A stretch of 64,000 bases of DNA from an uncultured Alphaproteobacteria bacterium (GTDB taxonomy: Bacteria > Pseudomonadota > Alphaproteobacteria > HIMB59): positions 62,001 through 126,000 of the forward strand of contig CACDTV010000002.1 of assembly GCA_902555695.1 (NCBI GenBank), in the 5' to 3' direction. Shown here one piece after another: positions 9,319 to 17,749 of the stretch (its first letter is position 1; the number at the start of each line of letters is the position of its first letter). The position numbers were made by a program, and so were the translations under genes. Under the pieces are notes generated by a model. It ran no database searches, was not told the origin of the DNA, and saw only the letters and a list, made by a program, of their open reading frames with translations.

Positions 9319-9978
9319 TTAACTATTTAAAAGCTTATTTTTTGCTTCAGTTATTAAATTAGATAAATAGTTATTACCATCTTTATCAGGATGGAATTTC
9401 TTCATTAAGTCATAATACGATTTTTTAATATCATCATCAGAAGCACCTTTTTTAAGACCTAAAACTGATAGTGCTTCCTCCTCTGTCATTTGTGACTTGT
9501 CTGAGGAAGATGTAGATTGTTTATTTTGACTAATAATTACATTTAAAATATTAAATCCACGAGGATCATTTATTTTTAGTTCCTCTAAGAGCTTCGATAC
9601 CTCATTTTGAGATAGGGAGGAAAAAGAACGGCCTTTAAAGACACCCTCTCTAATATTAATTGTAGCTTGACGTGATTGTAAAACAATTTCAATTTGTAAA
9701 TACTTCGTATTAATTTTTGGTTTGAACTTACTGCCAAAAGAAGATCGCGAAAACAAGTTTAATATAGTTAATAATGATGAGATCCTTCGAAAAAAAAGCA
9801 AAGCAGGAGCTAAGGCAACAGGTAGAAAATTTAATTTTCCTGAAAAAATTAAAAAACATCCTAGAATTATTATTAATGAAATAATTAAATATTTTTTATA
9901 TCGAGATGATAATTGATTACCAAAGAAAACAAAGATACATATAGCAACAATTGAAAATAATAATAAGAGTTTAATCAT
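9319..9978 (-). CDS. Membrane-anchored J-domain protein
   Basis: 219 aa with two closely spaced hydrophobic segments in the first 60 residues, a middle region of about 100 residues, and a C-terminal J-domain from about residue 165 (EEALSVLGLKKGASDDDIKKSY). The HPD tripeptide (KFHPDKDG) that activates Hsp70 ATPase is intact. This layout, membrane anchor then C-terminal J-domain, matches the Tim14/Pam18-like DnaJ proteins common in alphaproteobacteria. Its start overlaps the end of msrA by 4 bases, so it is the last gene of a dat-msrA-dnaJ-like operon. Confidence 0.8.
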   Translation of the reverse strand: MIKLLLLFSIVAICIFVFFGNQLSSRYKKYLIISLIIILGCFLIFSGKLNFLPVALAPALLFFRRISSLLTILNLFSRSSFGSKFKPKINTKYLQIEIVLQSRQATINIREGVFKGRSFSSLSQNEVSKLLEELKINDPRGFNILNVIISQNKQSTSSSDKSQMTEEEALSVLGLKKGASDDDIKKSYYDLMKKFHPDKDGNNYLSNLITEAKNKLLNS

Positions 9979-10550
9979 CCCAAATTAATTTTTAGTTGTT
10001 TAATCCTCTGCTCTCTTCCGCAATTGTACTTGTAATATGTATATCTTATTGGATTTTTTTTGTAATAATCCTGATGATACTCTTCTGCAACATAAAAATT
10101 TTTAAAAGGTAAGATCATTGTTTCAACCTTCTGTTTGTGATTTTCCTGAATTTTATCTATGTAAAAGTTAAATCTATCTATAACAATTTGGTCATTGCTG
10201 AAAAGAGCGCTTTTATATGAATAACCTTTATCACAAAATTGACCAACACTATCAAAAGGATCAATATTGACAAAAAAAACCCTAATGATCTTATCTAAAC
10301 TAACAATATCTGAGTCAAAAACAATTTCAGCCACTTCTATATGACCTGTATCACCCTTGACAACTTCTTGATAAGTTGGATTTTCAACATGACCTCCTGA
10401 ATAACCAGATCGAACATCAATTACACCCTTTAATTTTTCATAAACCTCCTCAACACACCAGAAACACCCACCAGCTAAGTAAATTGTATTTATTTTTGCG
10501 TAAGCTGTAATAGGTAACAAAAATAAGAAAAGGAAAAGTCTAAAGATCAT
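9975..10550 (-). CDS. msrA: Peptide-methionine (S)-S-oxide reductase with signal peptide
   Basis: Reduces methionine-S-sulfoxide in damaged proteins. The catalytic GGCFWC motif follows closely after an N-terminal hydrophobic stretch ending TAYAKIN, which reads as a cleavable Sec signal peptide, so the enzyme is probably periplasmic. The YSGG motif and the HIEVAEIVFD segment are present, and YKYNCGREQ near the C-terminus carries the likely resolving cysteine. It is 191 aa. It overlaps its neighbours by 4 bases on both sides. Reductant supply in the periplasm is not evident from the window. Confidence 0.92.
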   Translation of the reverse strand: MIFRLFLFLFLLPITAYAKINTIYLAGGCFWCVEEVYEKLKGVIDVRSGYSGGHVENPTYQEVVKGDTGHIEVAEIVFDSDIVSLDKIIRVFFVNIDPFDSVGQFCDKGYSYKSALFSNDQIVIDRFNFYIDKIQENHKQKVETMILPFKNFYVAEEYHQDYYKKNPIRYTYYKYNCGREQRIKQLKINLG

Positions 10551-11389
10551 ATTGCGTTGATAAATAAATTACGGAACTTCAATGTATTTAGACCGGGCTT
10601 ACCGTTTGAAATAGTAAATTTATCAACTTTAACTATGGGCATTACAAAATTAGTAGCACTTGTCATGAATGCTTCATCTGCATCAAGCAGAGATTTAATA
10701 GAAAATTTTTTTTCCTCAAATTTAAATTTATTTTTTTTTAAAATTGATATTAATTTATGCCTTGTACATCCCCTTAAAATTCTAAAGTTAAGTGGGTGCG
10801 TAATACATTTATTTTTTTTTATAATCCAAATACTTGAGGAATTACCCTCAGTTATCATATTTCTATTATCAAATAATACTGCTTCATGTGATTTATTCTC
10901 TTTTGCATGATTTGCAGCTAGAACATTACCTAATAGAGAAATACTTTTAATATCTGACCTATGCCATCTTATATCTGGATAAAGAGATGTTTTTACACCT
11001 TTTAGTGCTAACTTATTTAAATATTCAAAGTTTTTATTAATTGAGTATATAATAATATTAGGCTTAAGTTTATCAGGGTATTTATGTTCCCTTGGGTTTT
11101 GATCCCCTCTTGTAATTTGAATATATATTATACCCATTTTTAAATTATTTAATTTTTTGATTTTATTGGTGATACTAATTATTTGATTTCTATTGAATTT
11201 AATTTTCATGTTCATTTTTTTTAATGAAACAAACAATCTGTTTAAATGAAGATTTAAATCTACTAATTCACCTCTAAATACAGCAATGACCTCATAAACC
11301 CCATCAGAGAATTGAAAACCCCTATCTGTTACACTGACATACGATTGATTTAGAGGTTTGTATTTTCCATTAATATAACAGGTTGTCAT
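10547..11389 (-). CDS. Class IV (D-amino acid / branched-chain type) aminotransferase
   Basis: Fold-type IV PLP enzyme of 280 aa. The N-terminal MxxxYINGKY start and RGFQFSDGVYEVI motif match D-alanine aminotransferase (Dat), as do the HLNRL segment and the LLGNVLAANHAKE and ITEGNSSSIW motifs in the cofactor-binding half. In alphaproteobacteria a dat gene often sits near ntrX/trkA or msrA-type genes. D-Ala:2-oxoglutarate transaminase is the best guess, giving D-Glu and D-Ala for peptidoglycan; aminodeoxychorismate lyase or a branched-chain activity cannot be ruled out. It starts an operon with msrA and the J-protein. Confidence 0.8.
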   Translation of the reverse strand: MTTCYINGKYKPLNQSYVSVTDRGFQFSDGVYEVIAVFRGELVDLNLHLNRLFVSLKKMNMKIKFNRNQIISITNKIKKLNNLKMGIIYIQITRGDQNPREHKYPDKLKPNIIIYSINKNFEYLNKLALKGVKTSLYPDIRWHRSDIKSISLLGNVLAANHAKENKSHEAVLFDNRNMITEGNSSSIWIIKKNKCITHPLNFRILRGCTRHKLISILKKNKFKFEEKKFSIKSLLDADEAFMTSATNFVMPIVKVDKFTISNGKPGLNTLKFRNLFINAI

Positions 11390-11418
11390 AAGAATATCTT
11401 TTTGATTATATTAATACC

Positions 11419-12222
11419 ATGAATCTTAAAAGACGAGATTTTATTAAAAAATTATCATGTGCGTGTTGTGCACCTTTATTTTTACCTTCTTGTACTGAGG
11501 TAGCTATTACAAATCGTAAACAACTCTCTATTATTTCAGATGAAAGTATCAACAAACAAGCTCTTCAAGCCTACGAACAAGTCAAAAAACAAGAAAATTT
11601 AATAGAGTCTGGGCAAAATTTTAGAGCTGTAAGAGAGGTTGGTTTCCGAGTTACAGAGTCTGTAGAAGAGTATTTTTTAAAAATGGGTCAATCAGACTCG
11701 ATAAAAAACTATAATTGGGAATTCATATTAATTGATGACAAGGAAACACTTAATGCTTGGTGTATGCCTGGTGGTAAAATAGCTTTTTACACAGGGATCT
11801 TAGATGTTGCCGCTAATAATGATGGTTTGGCCTCAATAATGGGTCATGAAATTGCACATGCGGTTGCTCGCCATAGTGTTGAAAGGGCCAGCCAAGCATT
11901 AGCAATAAATGTTGGCACAACTATCTTGGATATTGCTTTAGAGGGTGCCCTTTCGAGTACCTCAGCTGATGATTATTTAGTTAATTTAGGTCTATCTTTA
12001 CCTTTTAACAGATTACAAGAATCGGAGGCTGATTATTTAGGCTTGGCCTTTATGACTATGGCCAAATACGACAATCATGAGTCATATAAAGTCTGGCAGC
12101 GAATGGCTGAGGCTCAAAAAGGAAACGCACCACCAGAGTTTCTATCTACGCACCCTTCCCCCAAAAATCGTATTGAAAAGCTTAAAAACTGGATACCTGA
12201 AGTTGATTTAAGATTTACCTAA
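11419..12222 (+). CDS. M48-family zinc metallopeptidase, predicted Tat-exported lipoprotein
   Basis: 267 aa. The zinc motif HEIAH is at residues 143-147, and the third ligand region ESEADYLG is at 201-208. The N-terminus combines a twin-arginine signal (KRRDFIKK) with a lipobox-like LPSC at residues 22-25, so the mature protein may be a lipoprotein beginning at Cys25. It resembles the BepA/YfgC and LoiP group, which does outer-membrane protein quality control in the periplasm, but lacks TPR repeats. It is divergent from the aminotransferase gene, with 29 bases between the two starts. Confidence 0.88.
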   Translation: MNLKRRDFIKKLSCACCAPLFLPSCTEVAITNRKQLSIISDESINKQALQAYEQVKKQENLIESGQNFRAVREVGFRVTESVEEYFLKMGQSDSIKNYNWEFILIDDKETLNAWCMPGGKIAFYTGILDVAANNDGLASIMGHEIAHAVARHSVERASQALAINVGTTILDIALEGALSSTSADDYLVNLGLSLPFNRLQESEADYLGLAFMTMAKYDNHESYKVWQRMAEAQKGNAPPEFLSTHPSPKNRIEKLKNWIPEVDLRFT

Positions 12223-12274
12223 AGCGTTGTTTTGTCATACTTCAAACAAATCAGAAATTTAATATATTTTATGT

Positions 12275-12493
12275 ATGAATAAAGTTATTAAGTTAAAAAA
12301 GCAGTCTAAATCAAGCGACTCCGATAGCATAAAACAGCTAAACAGTAAGCTAAACAAACTTGATAAGAAAATCGATAACCTCTATGAAAGACTAGACGGT
12401 CATATCAACAAAATAGATAAAGTTTATTCTAGACTAGAGGAACATTTTTCTGGTATCGAAAAGCTTTTATCTTTCTTTAAATTTAGAAAATAA
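12275..12493 (+). CDS. Small coiled-coil protein, function unknown
   Basis: A 72-aa highly charged protein. Residues 18-66 carry a clear heptad pattern with L and I at a/d positions (KLNKLDKKIDNLYERLDG and so on), predicting a continuous coiled coil, followed by a short aromatic-basic tail (FFKFRK). It resembles small SlyX-like or cell-division-associated coiled coils only in overall form. The stop codon abuts the stop of the SRAP gene on the other strand without a gap. The intact reading frame and fit between neighbours support it as real. Confidence 0.55.
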   Translation: MNKVIKLKKQSKSSDSDSIKQLNSKLNKLDKKIDNLYERLDGHINKIDKVYSRLEEHFSGIEKLLSFFKFRK

Positions 12494-13063
12494 CTATTTC
12501 GATAACTCATAATTTATGACATCTGAAGATCTTAGTAGTTCTTCATAACTGTCCGAAAACCATTTTCTTAAATTATTTTTATTAATAATGACTGGATTTC
12601 TATTGTGAATAAATTCTATATTTTCCAAAGAGGATTTAGTTAAAATTGAATAATAAACAGTATCTTCTATTAATTTATATACACCTGCAAAAAAACTGAC
12701 AGGAGTTTTGGTAAATAGTTTATATTTTTCTTTCAATTCTTGGGTTTTCAACCATTCAAAATAACTACTAAAAGGTACCAAACAGCGATTATTTGCAATG
12801 AGGCTATTACTAAAAGATTTCTCGTGTACTGTCTCTGATCGAATATTGAAAAGTGTTTTTCCTTTCGGAAGCCAATCAAATGACAAACCCCAACTTGATT
12901 GTTTAAATACAAATTTAGAGTTTAGATTAAAGACAATAGGCGCTTTATTTGTAGGGCAAATATCTTCATTTTTATAATCAAATATTGATTTGAAGTTATT
13001 TATAGTTTCCTTCTTAAAAGAGGAGTGATTATCTTTAAGATTTAGCGAATATCTTCCACACAC
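12494..13063 (-). CDS. SRAP-domain protein (YedK/HMCES family), abasic-site DNA-protein crosslinker
   Basis: 189 aa beginning MCGRYSL, so Cys2 becomes the N-terminal residue that forms a thiazolidine crosslink with abasic sites in single-stranded DNA. Other family residues are FNIRSET (conserved Asn), SSYFEW (conserved Glu), and the IHNRNPVII segment (conserved His in the HxRMPV-like motif). The role is protection of abasic sites in ssDNA, as shown for E. coli YedK and human HMCES. Its start lies 2 bases after the stop of the TRAP binding-protein gene on the same strand, so they probably share a transcript. Confidence 0.9.
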   Translation of the reverse strand: MCGRYSLNLKDNHSSFKKETINNFKSIFDYKNEDICPTNKAPIVFNLNSKFVFKQSSWGLSFDWLPKGKTLFNIRSETVHEKSFSNSLIANNRCLVPFSSYFEWLKTQELKEKYKLFTKTPVSFFAGVYKLIEDTVYYSILTKSSLENIEFIHNRNPVIINKNNLRKWFSDSYEELLRSSDVINYELSK

Positions 13064-13065
13064 TA

Positions 13066-14148
13066 TTAAATTTTTCTAAAATTCAAGTAGTTAGAAATAT
13101 CAAAGTCCTTATATGAAGTTCTTAAACCTAAAAATTGAAAATAATCATCTCTAATTTTTTTCCCAAGAGAGGTATCAGTATAATTATCTAAAACACCATT
13201 GATATTTTTTTTGGCTTCAATGACAATATCGTTAGGTAGTTGCCTGAATTCTACACCAAGTGACCTCAATTTTTCTATAGCCACAACCTCTTTATACATA
13301 AAATCAGACAACATTTCTTGATTTTCTGACTGACAAGCATACTCGATGATGCTCTTAGCTTCATTATCAAAAGAGTTCCATTTATCTAAATTCATTCCTA
13401 ATGAAATAGAAACTGTAGGTTTTTTAAAATCTGGATAATAACAGTAATTTGTTACTTTATAAAAACCAAAAGCTAAATCCATAACTGGATTAGACCAATC
13501 TGCAGCGTCTATAGCCCCACTTGCTAAAGACTGAAGAATTTCACCTCCTGGTATATTTATAGAAGTTGCCCCCATAGTCTTTAACAGATCTCCTCCCATA
13601 CCAGGGCTTCTTATTTTAAGTTTAGAAACATCCTCGAGACTATTTAATTCGTTTTTGAACCAACCAAATAATGTAGATCCAGTATTACCAACTAAAAAAT
13701 GTTTAATGTTAAAATTAGAACCTAATTCATCCCATAATGATTGACCATTGCCAGAATATATCCATGAATTAAATTCCTCGGCAGTCATTCCAAAAGGAAC
13801 AGCGGCAAAAAAAGGATAGGCTTTGTTCTTTCCTCCCCAATAAAACTCTGCTGAGTGATATAAATCAGCTGTTCCAGATGACACGGCATCAAACACTCCA
13901 AACGGTGGGACTAGTTCACCAGCTGAGTAAACATTAACTTTTATTCTTTTATTAGATAAGTTCTCAATTCGCTGAGCCAACCTGTTTGCACCTAAACCTA
14001 TACCAGGAAAATTCTCTGGCCATGATGTGACCATATTCAACTCTGTTATGGTGCTTGCGTGTACATTAAAACTAGAGAGTGCGGCTGCACCTAGTACAGG
14101 AATTGAGGCTTTTTTAATAAAATTTCTTCTGTTAATTTTTTTTTTCAT
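13066..14148 (-). CDS. TRAP transporter substrate-binding protein (DctP family), Tat-exported, orphan
   Basis: 360 aa from the ATG at 14148. This start was chosen because it gives a twin-arginine signal peptide (KKKINRRNFIKK then a hydrophobic stretch ending NVHAS); a longer in-frame extension to 14349 would overlap the opposite-strand gene and has no signal. The mature part has the TRAP-associated features LNMVTSWPENFPG, the KIRSPGMGGDLLKTMG loop with the conserved Arg that binds carboxylates, and a GEILQSLASGAIDAADW segment. This group commonly binds 2-oxo acids or similar organic acids. No DctQ or DctM membrane genes are in the window, so it must work with a distant permease. Confidence 0.88.
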   Translation of the reverse strand: MKKKINRRNFIKKASIPVLGAAALSSFNVHASTITELNMVTSWPENFPGIGLGANRLAQRIENLSNKRIKVNVYSAGELVPPFGVFDAVSSGTADLYHSAEFYWGGKNKAYPFFAAVPFGMTAEEFNSWIYSGNGQSLWDELGSNFNIKHFLVGNTGSTLFGWFKNELNSLEDVSKLKIRSPGMGGDLLKTMGATSINIPGGEILQSLASGAIDAADWSNPVMDLAFGFYKVTNYCYYPDFKKPTVSISLGMNLDKWNSFDNEAKSIIEYACQSENQEMLSDFMYKEVVAIEKLRSLGVEFRQLPNDIVIEAKKNINGVLDNYTDTSLGKKIRDDYFQFLGLRTSYKDFDISNYLNFRKI

Positions 14149-14185
14149 ATTTTTATATAAATAAGATAACACTTTATAAATAAAA

Positions 14186-14704
14186 ATGAAATTAGAAGCA
14201 AAAAGTTTATTAGCCGCACTTAATGAACAAAAAGTTGAATATAAACTTTTTGAACACGAGGCTTTTTTTACTGTCGAGGAGTCTAGCAAATTAAAATCGG
14301 ATTTGAATATGCAAGGTGCGCATACAAAAAATCTTTTTTTGAGGGACAAAAAGAGAAATTTTTACTTACTATCATGCTTAGATAGCACTGAAGTAGACCT
14401 AAAAATTATTAAAAATACTATACAGTGCCAAGGAAATCTCTCTTTTGGAAGTGCAGAATATTTATATGATAAACTTGGAGTCAAACCAGGCTCTGTTAGT
14501 CCCTACTCTTTAATCAATAATGTAGATAAGGATGTAAGTTTTTACTTAGATAAAAAAATCAATGACTATGAATTATGCAATTTTCACCCACTAGACAACA
14601 CTAAAACTATTCAAGTAAAAACAGAGGATTGTATTAAATTTCTAAAAACAATTACGACTGTGCGATTAATTGATTTTACGACTATGGAAGTTATTAATCT
14701 CTAA
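14186..14704 (+). CDS. Prolyl-tRNA editing protein, PrdX/ProXp type
   Basis: 172-aa member of the YbaK superfamily that removes alanine (or a similar residue) from mischarged tRNA-Pro. Features are the N-terminal LNEQKVEYKLFEHEA strand, the GAHTKNLFLRDKK motif with the conserved lysine, SFGSAEYLYDKLGVKPGSVSPYSL, and a C-terminal HPLDNTKTI segment, all typical of PrdX. It is divergent from the TRAP binding-protein gene, with 37 bases between the two starts, and its 3' end overlaps the 3' end of yajQ by 11 bases. Confidence 0.9.
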   Translation: MKLEAKSLLAALNEQKVEYKLFEHEAFFTVEESSKLKSDLNMQGAHTKNLFLRDKKRNFYLLSCLDSTEVDLKIIKNTIQCQGNLSFGSAEYLYDKLGVKPGSVSPYSLINNVDKDVSFYLDKKINDYELCNFHPLDNTKTIQVKTEDCIKFLKTITTVRLIDFTTMEVINL

Positions 14705-15179
14705 AATTTTGAAACTGTAAAGGAATTTTTATATCACTTGATTTTAATAATTCGATCATTGATTGTAGATCGTCTCTTTTCTTTCCAGTAATTCTTACTT
14801 CATCTCCATTAATTGAAGCTTGAACCTTTGCTTTCGATGATTTAACAAGATTTGTTATTTTTTTTGAGTCCTCTTTTGATATTCCATTCAAAATATCAAT
14901 AAATTGTCTTACTCTATTTCCGGAAGCTGTTTCAGTTGATTTTAGGTGAATAAATTTTGGATCTATTTTTCTTCTTACGATATTATTTTTTAAAATATCA
15001 TTAAATTGAGTTAATTTAGTATTGTCGGTTGTCTCTATTGTAATAGAAAAATCGTTTCGTTCGATTGTTGAATTAGTGTTCTTAAAGTCAAATCTATTAT
15101 CAACTTCTCTTTTTGTATTATTGATGGCATTATCAATTTCTTGAATATCTGGTGACGAGACAACATCAAAAGAAGGCAT
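14694..15179 (-). CDS. YajQ-family nucleotide-binding protein
   Basis: 161 aa from the ATG at 15179, chosen because the family begins MPSFDVVS; an upstream alternative adds only five residues. Typical blocks are VDNRFDFK near residue 30 and the C-terminal KKRDDLQ segment. YajQ proteins bind cyclic di-GMP in some bacteria and act on transcription or phage functions; whether that holds here is unknown. The starts of this gene and the EamA transporter are two bases apart on opposite strands, so promoters must overlap with coding sequence. Confidence 0.9.
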   Translation of the reverse strand: MPSFDVVSSPDIQEIDNAINNTKREVDNRFDFKNTNSTIERNDFSITIETTDNTKLTQFNDILKNNIVRRKIDPKFIHLKSTETASGNRVRQFIDILNGISKEDSKKITNLVKSSKAKVQASINGDEVRITGKKRDDLQSMIELLKSSDIKIPLQFQNFRD

Positions 15180-15181
15180 AA

Positions 15182-16054
15182 TTGAACAATACAATATTTT
15201 TATTTATTTCAACACTAATAGTTTGGGGACCAACCTGGTATATAATTAAATTTCAACTAGGCATTGTCGATCCAATGACATCGGTTTTTTATCGCTTTTT
15301 CTTATCTTCGATCATTATTTTAGTATTTTGTGTATTAAAAAAAATAAATCTGAGATTTTCATTAAAAGAGCATTTCTTTATAGCTGCTCTAGGAGTCTCT
15401 TTATTCAATATAAATTATGTACTGTTTTATCTATCTACAGTTCATTTAATTAGTGGATTTGTTGCTTTATGTTTTTCTTCAATATTATTTTTAAATGTAA
15501 TTAATAATATTATTTTTAAAGGTAAATTTCCAAAAATTATGACTTTGGTTGGAGGTTTTATTGGAACGTTAGGATTACTTTTCATATTTTATGATGAAAT
15601 AATCAATTTTGAATTTTCAAAAGGAACTAGTATTGGAATTTTACTTGGTGTATTGGCGACATATTTTGCATCTATTGGTAACTTAATTTCAGAGTATACC
15701 TCTAAAATTAAATTGAATGTTATTGCTGTTACAGGATATGGGATGTTGTATGGCTCAATAACACTGTTAATTTATCTTTTAGTAACTGGTATTGAACTTA
15801 ATTTTGATTTCAGTTACAGATACGTCTTTTCATTATTGTATTTGGCTATTTTTGGGAGTGTATTTGGTTTCATTCTTTATTTATCAGTAATTAAAAATAT
15901 TGGCGCAAATGATGCCGCATACATTGCTATAATTATGCCTCTTATTGCTCTAATTATTTCTACGATATTTGAAGGTTTGGAGTGGGACTTAAATTTGTAT
16001 GTCGGTGCAATTCTTGTATTGTTTGGAAATATATTAATATTAAAAAGAAATTAA
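15182..16054 (+). CDS. EamA/DMT-superfamily transporter
   Basis: 290-aa inner-membrane protein with about ten hydrophobic helices arranged as two EamA repeats. The first helix contains TLIVWGPTWYIIKFQLG, the usual start of this family, and the C-terminal repeat ends in a helix followed by KRN. The start is TTG at 15182, since no ATG precedes the first helix in frame. Members export or take up amino acids, nucleotides or other metabolites; the substrate cannot be told. Its 3' end overlaps the MFS transporter by 4 bases tail to tail. Confidence 0.87.
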   Translation: MNNTIFLFISTLIVWGPTWYIIKFQLGIVDPMTSVFYRFFLSSIIILVFCVLKKINLRFSLKEHFFIAALGVSLFNINYVLFYLSTVHLISGFVALCFSSILFLNVINNIIFKGKFPKIMTLVGGFIGTLGLLFIFYDEIINFEFSKGTSIGILLGVLATYFASIGNLISEYTSKIKLNVIAVTGYGMLYGSITLLIYLLVTGIELNFDFSYRYVFSLLYLAIFGSVFGFILYLSVIKNIGANDAAYIAIIMPLIALIISTIFEGLEWDLNLYVGAILVLFGNILILKRN

Positions 16055-17199
16055 TTCTTAAACAACTTTTGTTGAGAAGTTACTATTATGCTCGATATTA
16101 TAAAAAGTATTAACATCGGAATATAGACGAATTCAATACCGAAGATATCAGCAACATAACCTAAAGCTGGTGGTGCAATCATAAAGACCCCATAAACACC
16201 TATTGTAATTATAGTTATCCCTACCGTAGCATTAACATTTTTAATAGAAGACCCAAAGGTATAACAAATAGGAATAATTGAAGAAACACTAAAACCAGCA
16301 ATAATAAAACCAATTATTGCTAATGATAGAGAACTACTTAAAACTATAATTAATGAACCCAGTAATGAACCTATCACTGAGTAAACAAGAAAATTATAAA
16401 TACCAAATATTTCTTTTAACTTATCTCCAATTAATCTACCAATAACCATACTCCCATTAAACGCTATAGCAGCAAGTCCAATATTAAAACCATCTGCATT
16501 AATGTAATCTCTCATATATAAAGAACCCCAAGAGTCAGTACCGCCCTCCAAAAATACTGCTGTAATTGATAAAATAAATAAGATTACAAGAAATAAGGGC
16601 CAATTGAAAAATATAGACAAAATAGATAAAGAGTCTGATTTATTTTGTTTTATAGTTAAACTACCTAGAAATATTAATGGTGATAAGATTATTACAAATA
16701 TAATTGAATTTATTATAAAGCTTATTTTAAATTCCAGAAATAAACTAGTTAACAAAGATCCAGATAATAATCCAATACTCCAAAAGGCATGAAATCCTGA
16801 CATCATAGGTTTTTTAAATCTTTTTTCTAAAGAAGTAGCTTGAACATTAAGAATTACCTCAAATAGTCCGTAACAAATACCAAAAATAAAACTCAATATT
16901 GCCATAATTATAAAAGATTGAGCAAATGGAATTAAAAGCCAAAGAATGCTTATAGCAAGACCTGATAACAGTGAGATTTGTTTTGAGGGATATATTTGTG
17001 TTATTTTTGGTGTAACTATCATAGTTAAAACAGAGCCAATTGAAAAAATTACAAACAAATATCCCATACCTGTATAATCGACATTAATTTGATCTTTTAT
17101 ATCTGGTATTCTTACTGCCCAAAGTCCAACAAAAAAAGAAATTGAGAAAAATAATGCTTTGCACGCATTAGCCTCTGAAAAATTACTCTTTAATTTCAA
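16051..17199 (-). CDS. MFS transporter
   Basis: 382-aa membrane protein with about 12 hydrophobic segments. The N-terminal half contains AVRIPDIKDQINVDYTGMG, and the loop FGICYGLFEVILNVQA resembles the YbjJ / fucose-permease-like MFS branch, with a GLAAIAFNGSMVIGRLIGDKL loop in the second half. Substrate unknown. It lies 18 bases after the thioesterase gene on the same strand, so co-transcription is likely. Confidence 0.85.
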   Translation of the reverse strand: MKLKSNFSEANACKALFFSISFFVGLWAVRIPDIKDQINVDYTGMGYLFVIFSIGSVLTMIVTPKITQIYPSKQISLLSGLAISILWLLIPFAQSFIIMAILSFIFGICYGLFEVILNVQATSLEKRFKKPMMSGFHAFWSIGLLSGSLLTSLFLEFKISFIINSIIFVIILSPLIFLGSLTIKQNKSDSLSILSIFFNWPLFLVILFILSITAVFLEGGTDSWGSLYMRDYINADGFNIGLAAIAFNGSMVIGRLIGDKLKEIFGIYNFLVYSVIGSLLGSLIIVLSSSLSLAIIGFIIAGFSVSSIIPICYTFGSSIKNVNATVGITIITIGVYGVFMIAPPALGYVADIFGIEFVYIPMLILFIISSIIVTSQQKLFKN

Positions 17200-17217
17200 A
17201 ATAGATTAATTAAATAG

Positions 17218-17655
17218 CTACCAACCACCATCATCATCTGCTTTTTTGTCTTTAACAGATTTAATAGATGATGTTTTAACTAATTTCCATATACCACTTC
17301 CAGAAACAATAATTTCATTTTTTGAAAAGACTTTACAATTAACAAAACATAGTGTTTTAGTCATTCTCTCTATAGTTGGTAAGCCTATTAGTTCATCTCC
17401 TTTTTGAGCTGAAAATGTAAAGTGAGTGTTCATGGATATAGTAACACAAGGTTTATTCCCAAAAGACTTATAAGCAGCATTGCCCATAACATTATCTAAA
17501 AAAGACATTAAGAAACCTCCATGTGCAAATTTTCCTGAGTTAAGATGTTTTTCAGTAACAAACATTCGATATTTATCCTGATTATTTTCTGATTTTGTCT
17601 CTAATTCACCAAGTAATTGTGTATATGAAGATTTTGATATTAACTTCCAGGTCAT
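17218..17655 (-). CDS. PaaI-type hotdog-fold thioesterase
   Basis: 145 aa single hotdog domain. The hotdog helix region reads KFAHGGFLMSFLDNVMGNAA, with the HGG motif and the Asp (D) expected for acyl-CoA thioesterases of the PaaI group, followed by the TISMNTHFTFSAQKGDEL strand. It probably hydrolyses acyl- or aryl-CoA. The C-terminus is unusually acidic and basic mixed (KDKKADDDGGW). It is the first gene of a two-gene unit with the MFS transporter. Confidence 0.85.
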   Translation of the reverse strand: MTWKLISKSSYTQLLGELETKSENNQDKYRMFVTEKHLNSGKFAHGGFLMSFLDNVMGNAAYKSFGNKPCVTISMNTHFTFSAQKGDELIGLPTIERMTKTLCFVNCKVFSKNEIIVSGSGIWKLVKTSSIKSVKDKKADDDGGW

Positions 17656-17749
17656 ATATAACTTTATAATGCAATCTTTAAAAAAAGAAATATTTTATGA
17701 AATTTCATAAACTATTTAACTTAATTATTAATACTAAACTTTATGCGTA

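Noticed and set aside
14149-14349. In-frame N-terminal extension of the TRAP binding protein
   Set aside because: It precedes a clear Tat signal peptide at 14148, overlaps the opposite-strand PrdX gene, and contains no recognisable sequence; the shorter start is used.
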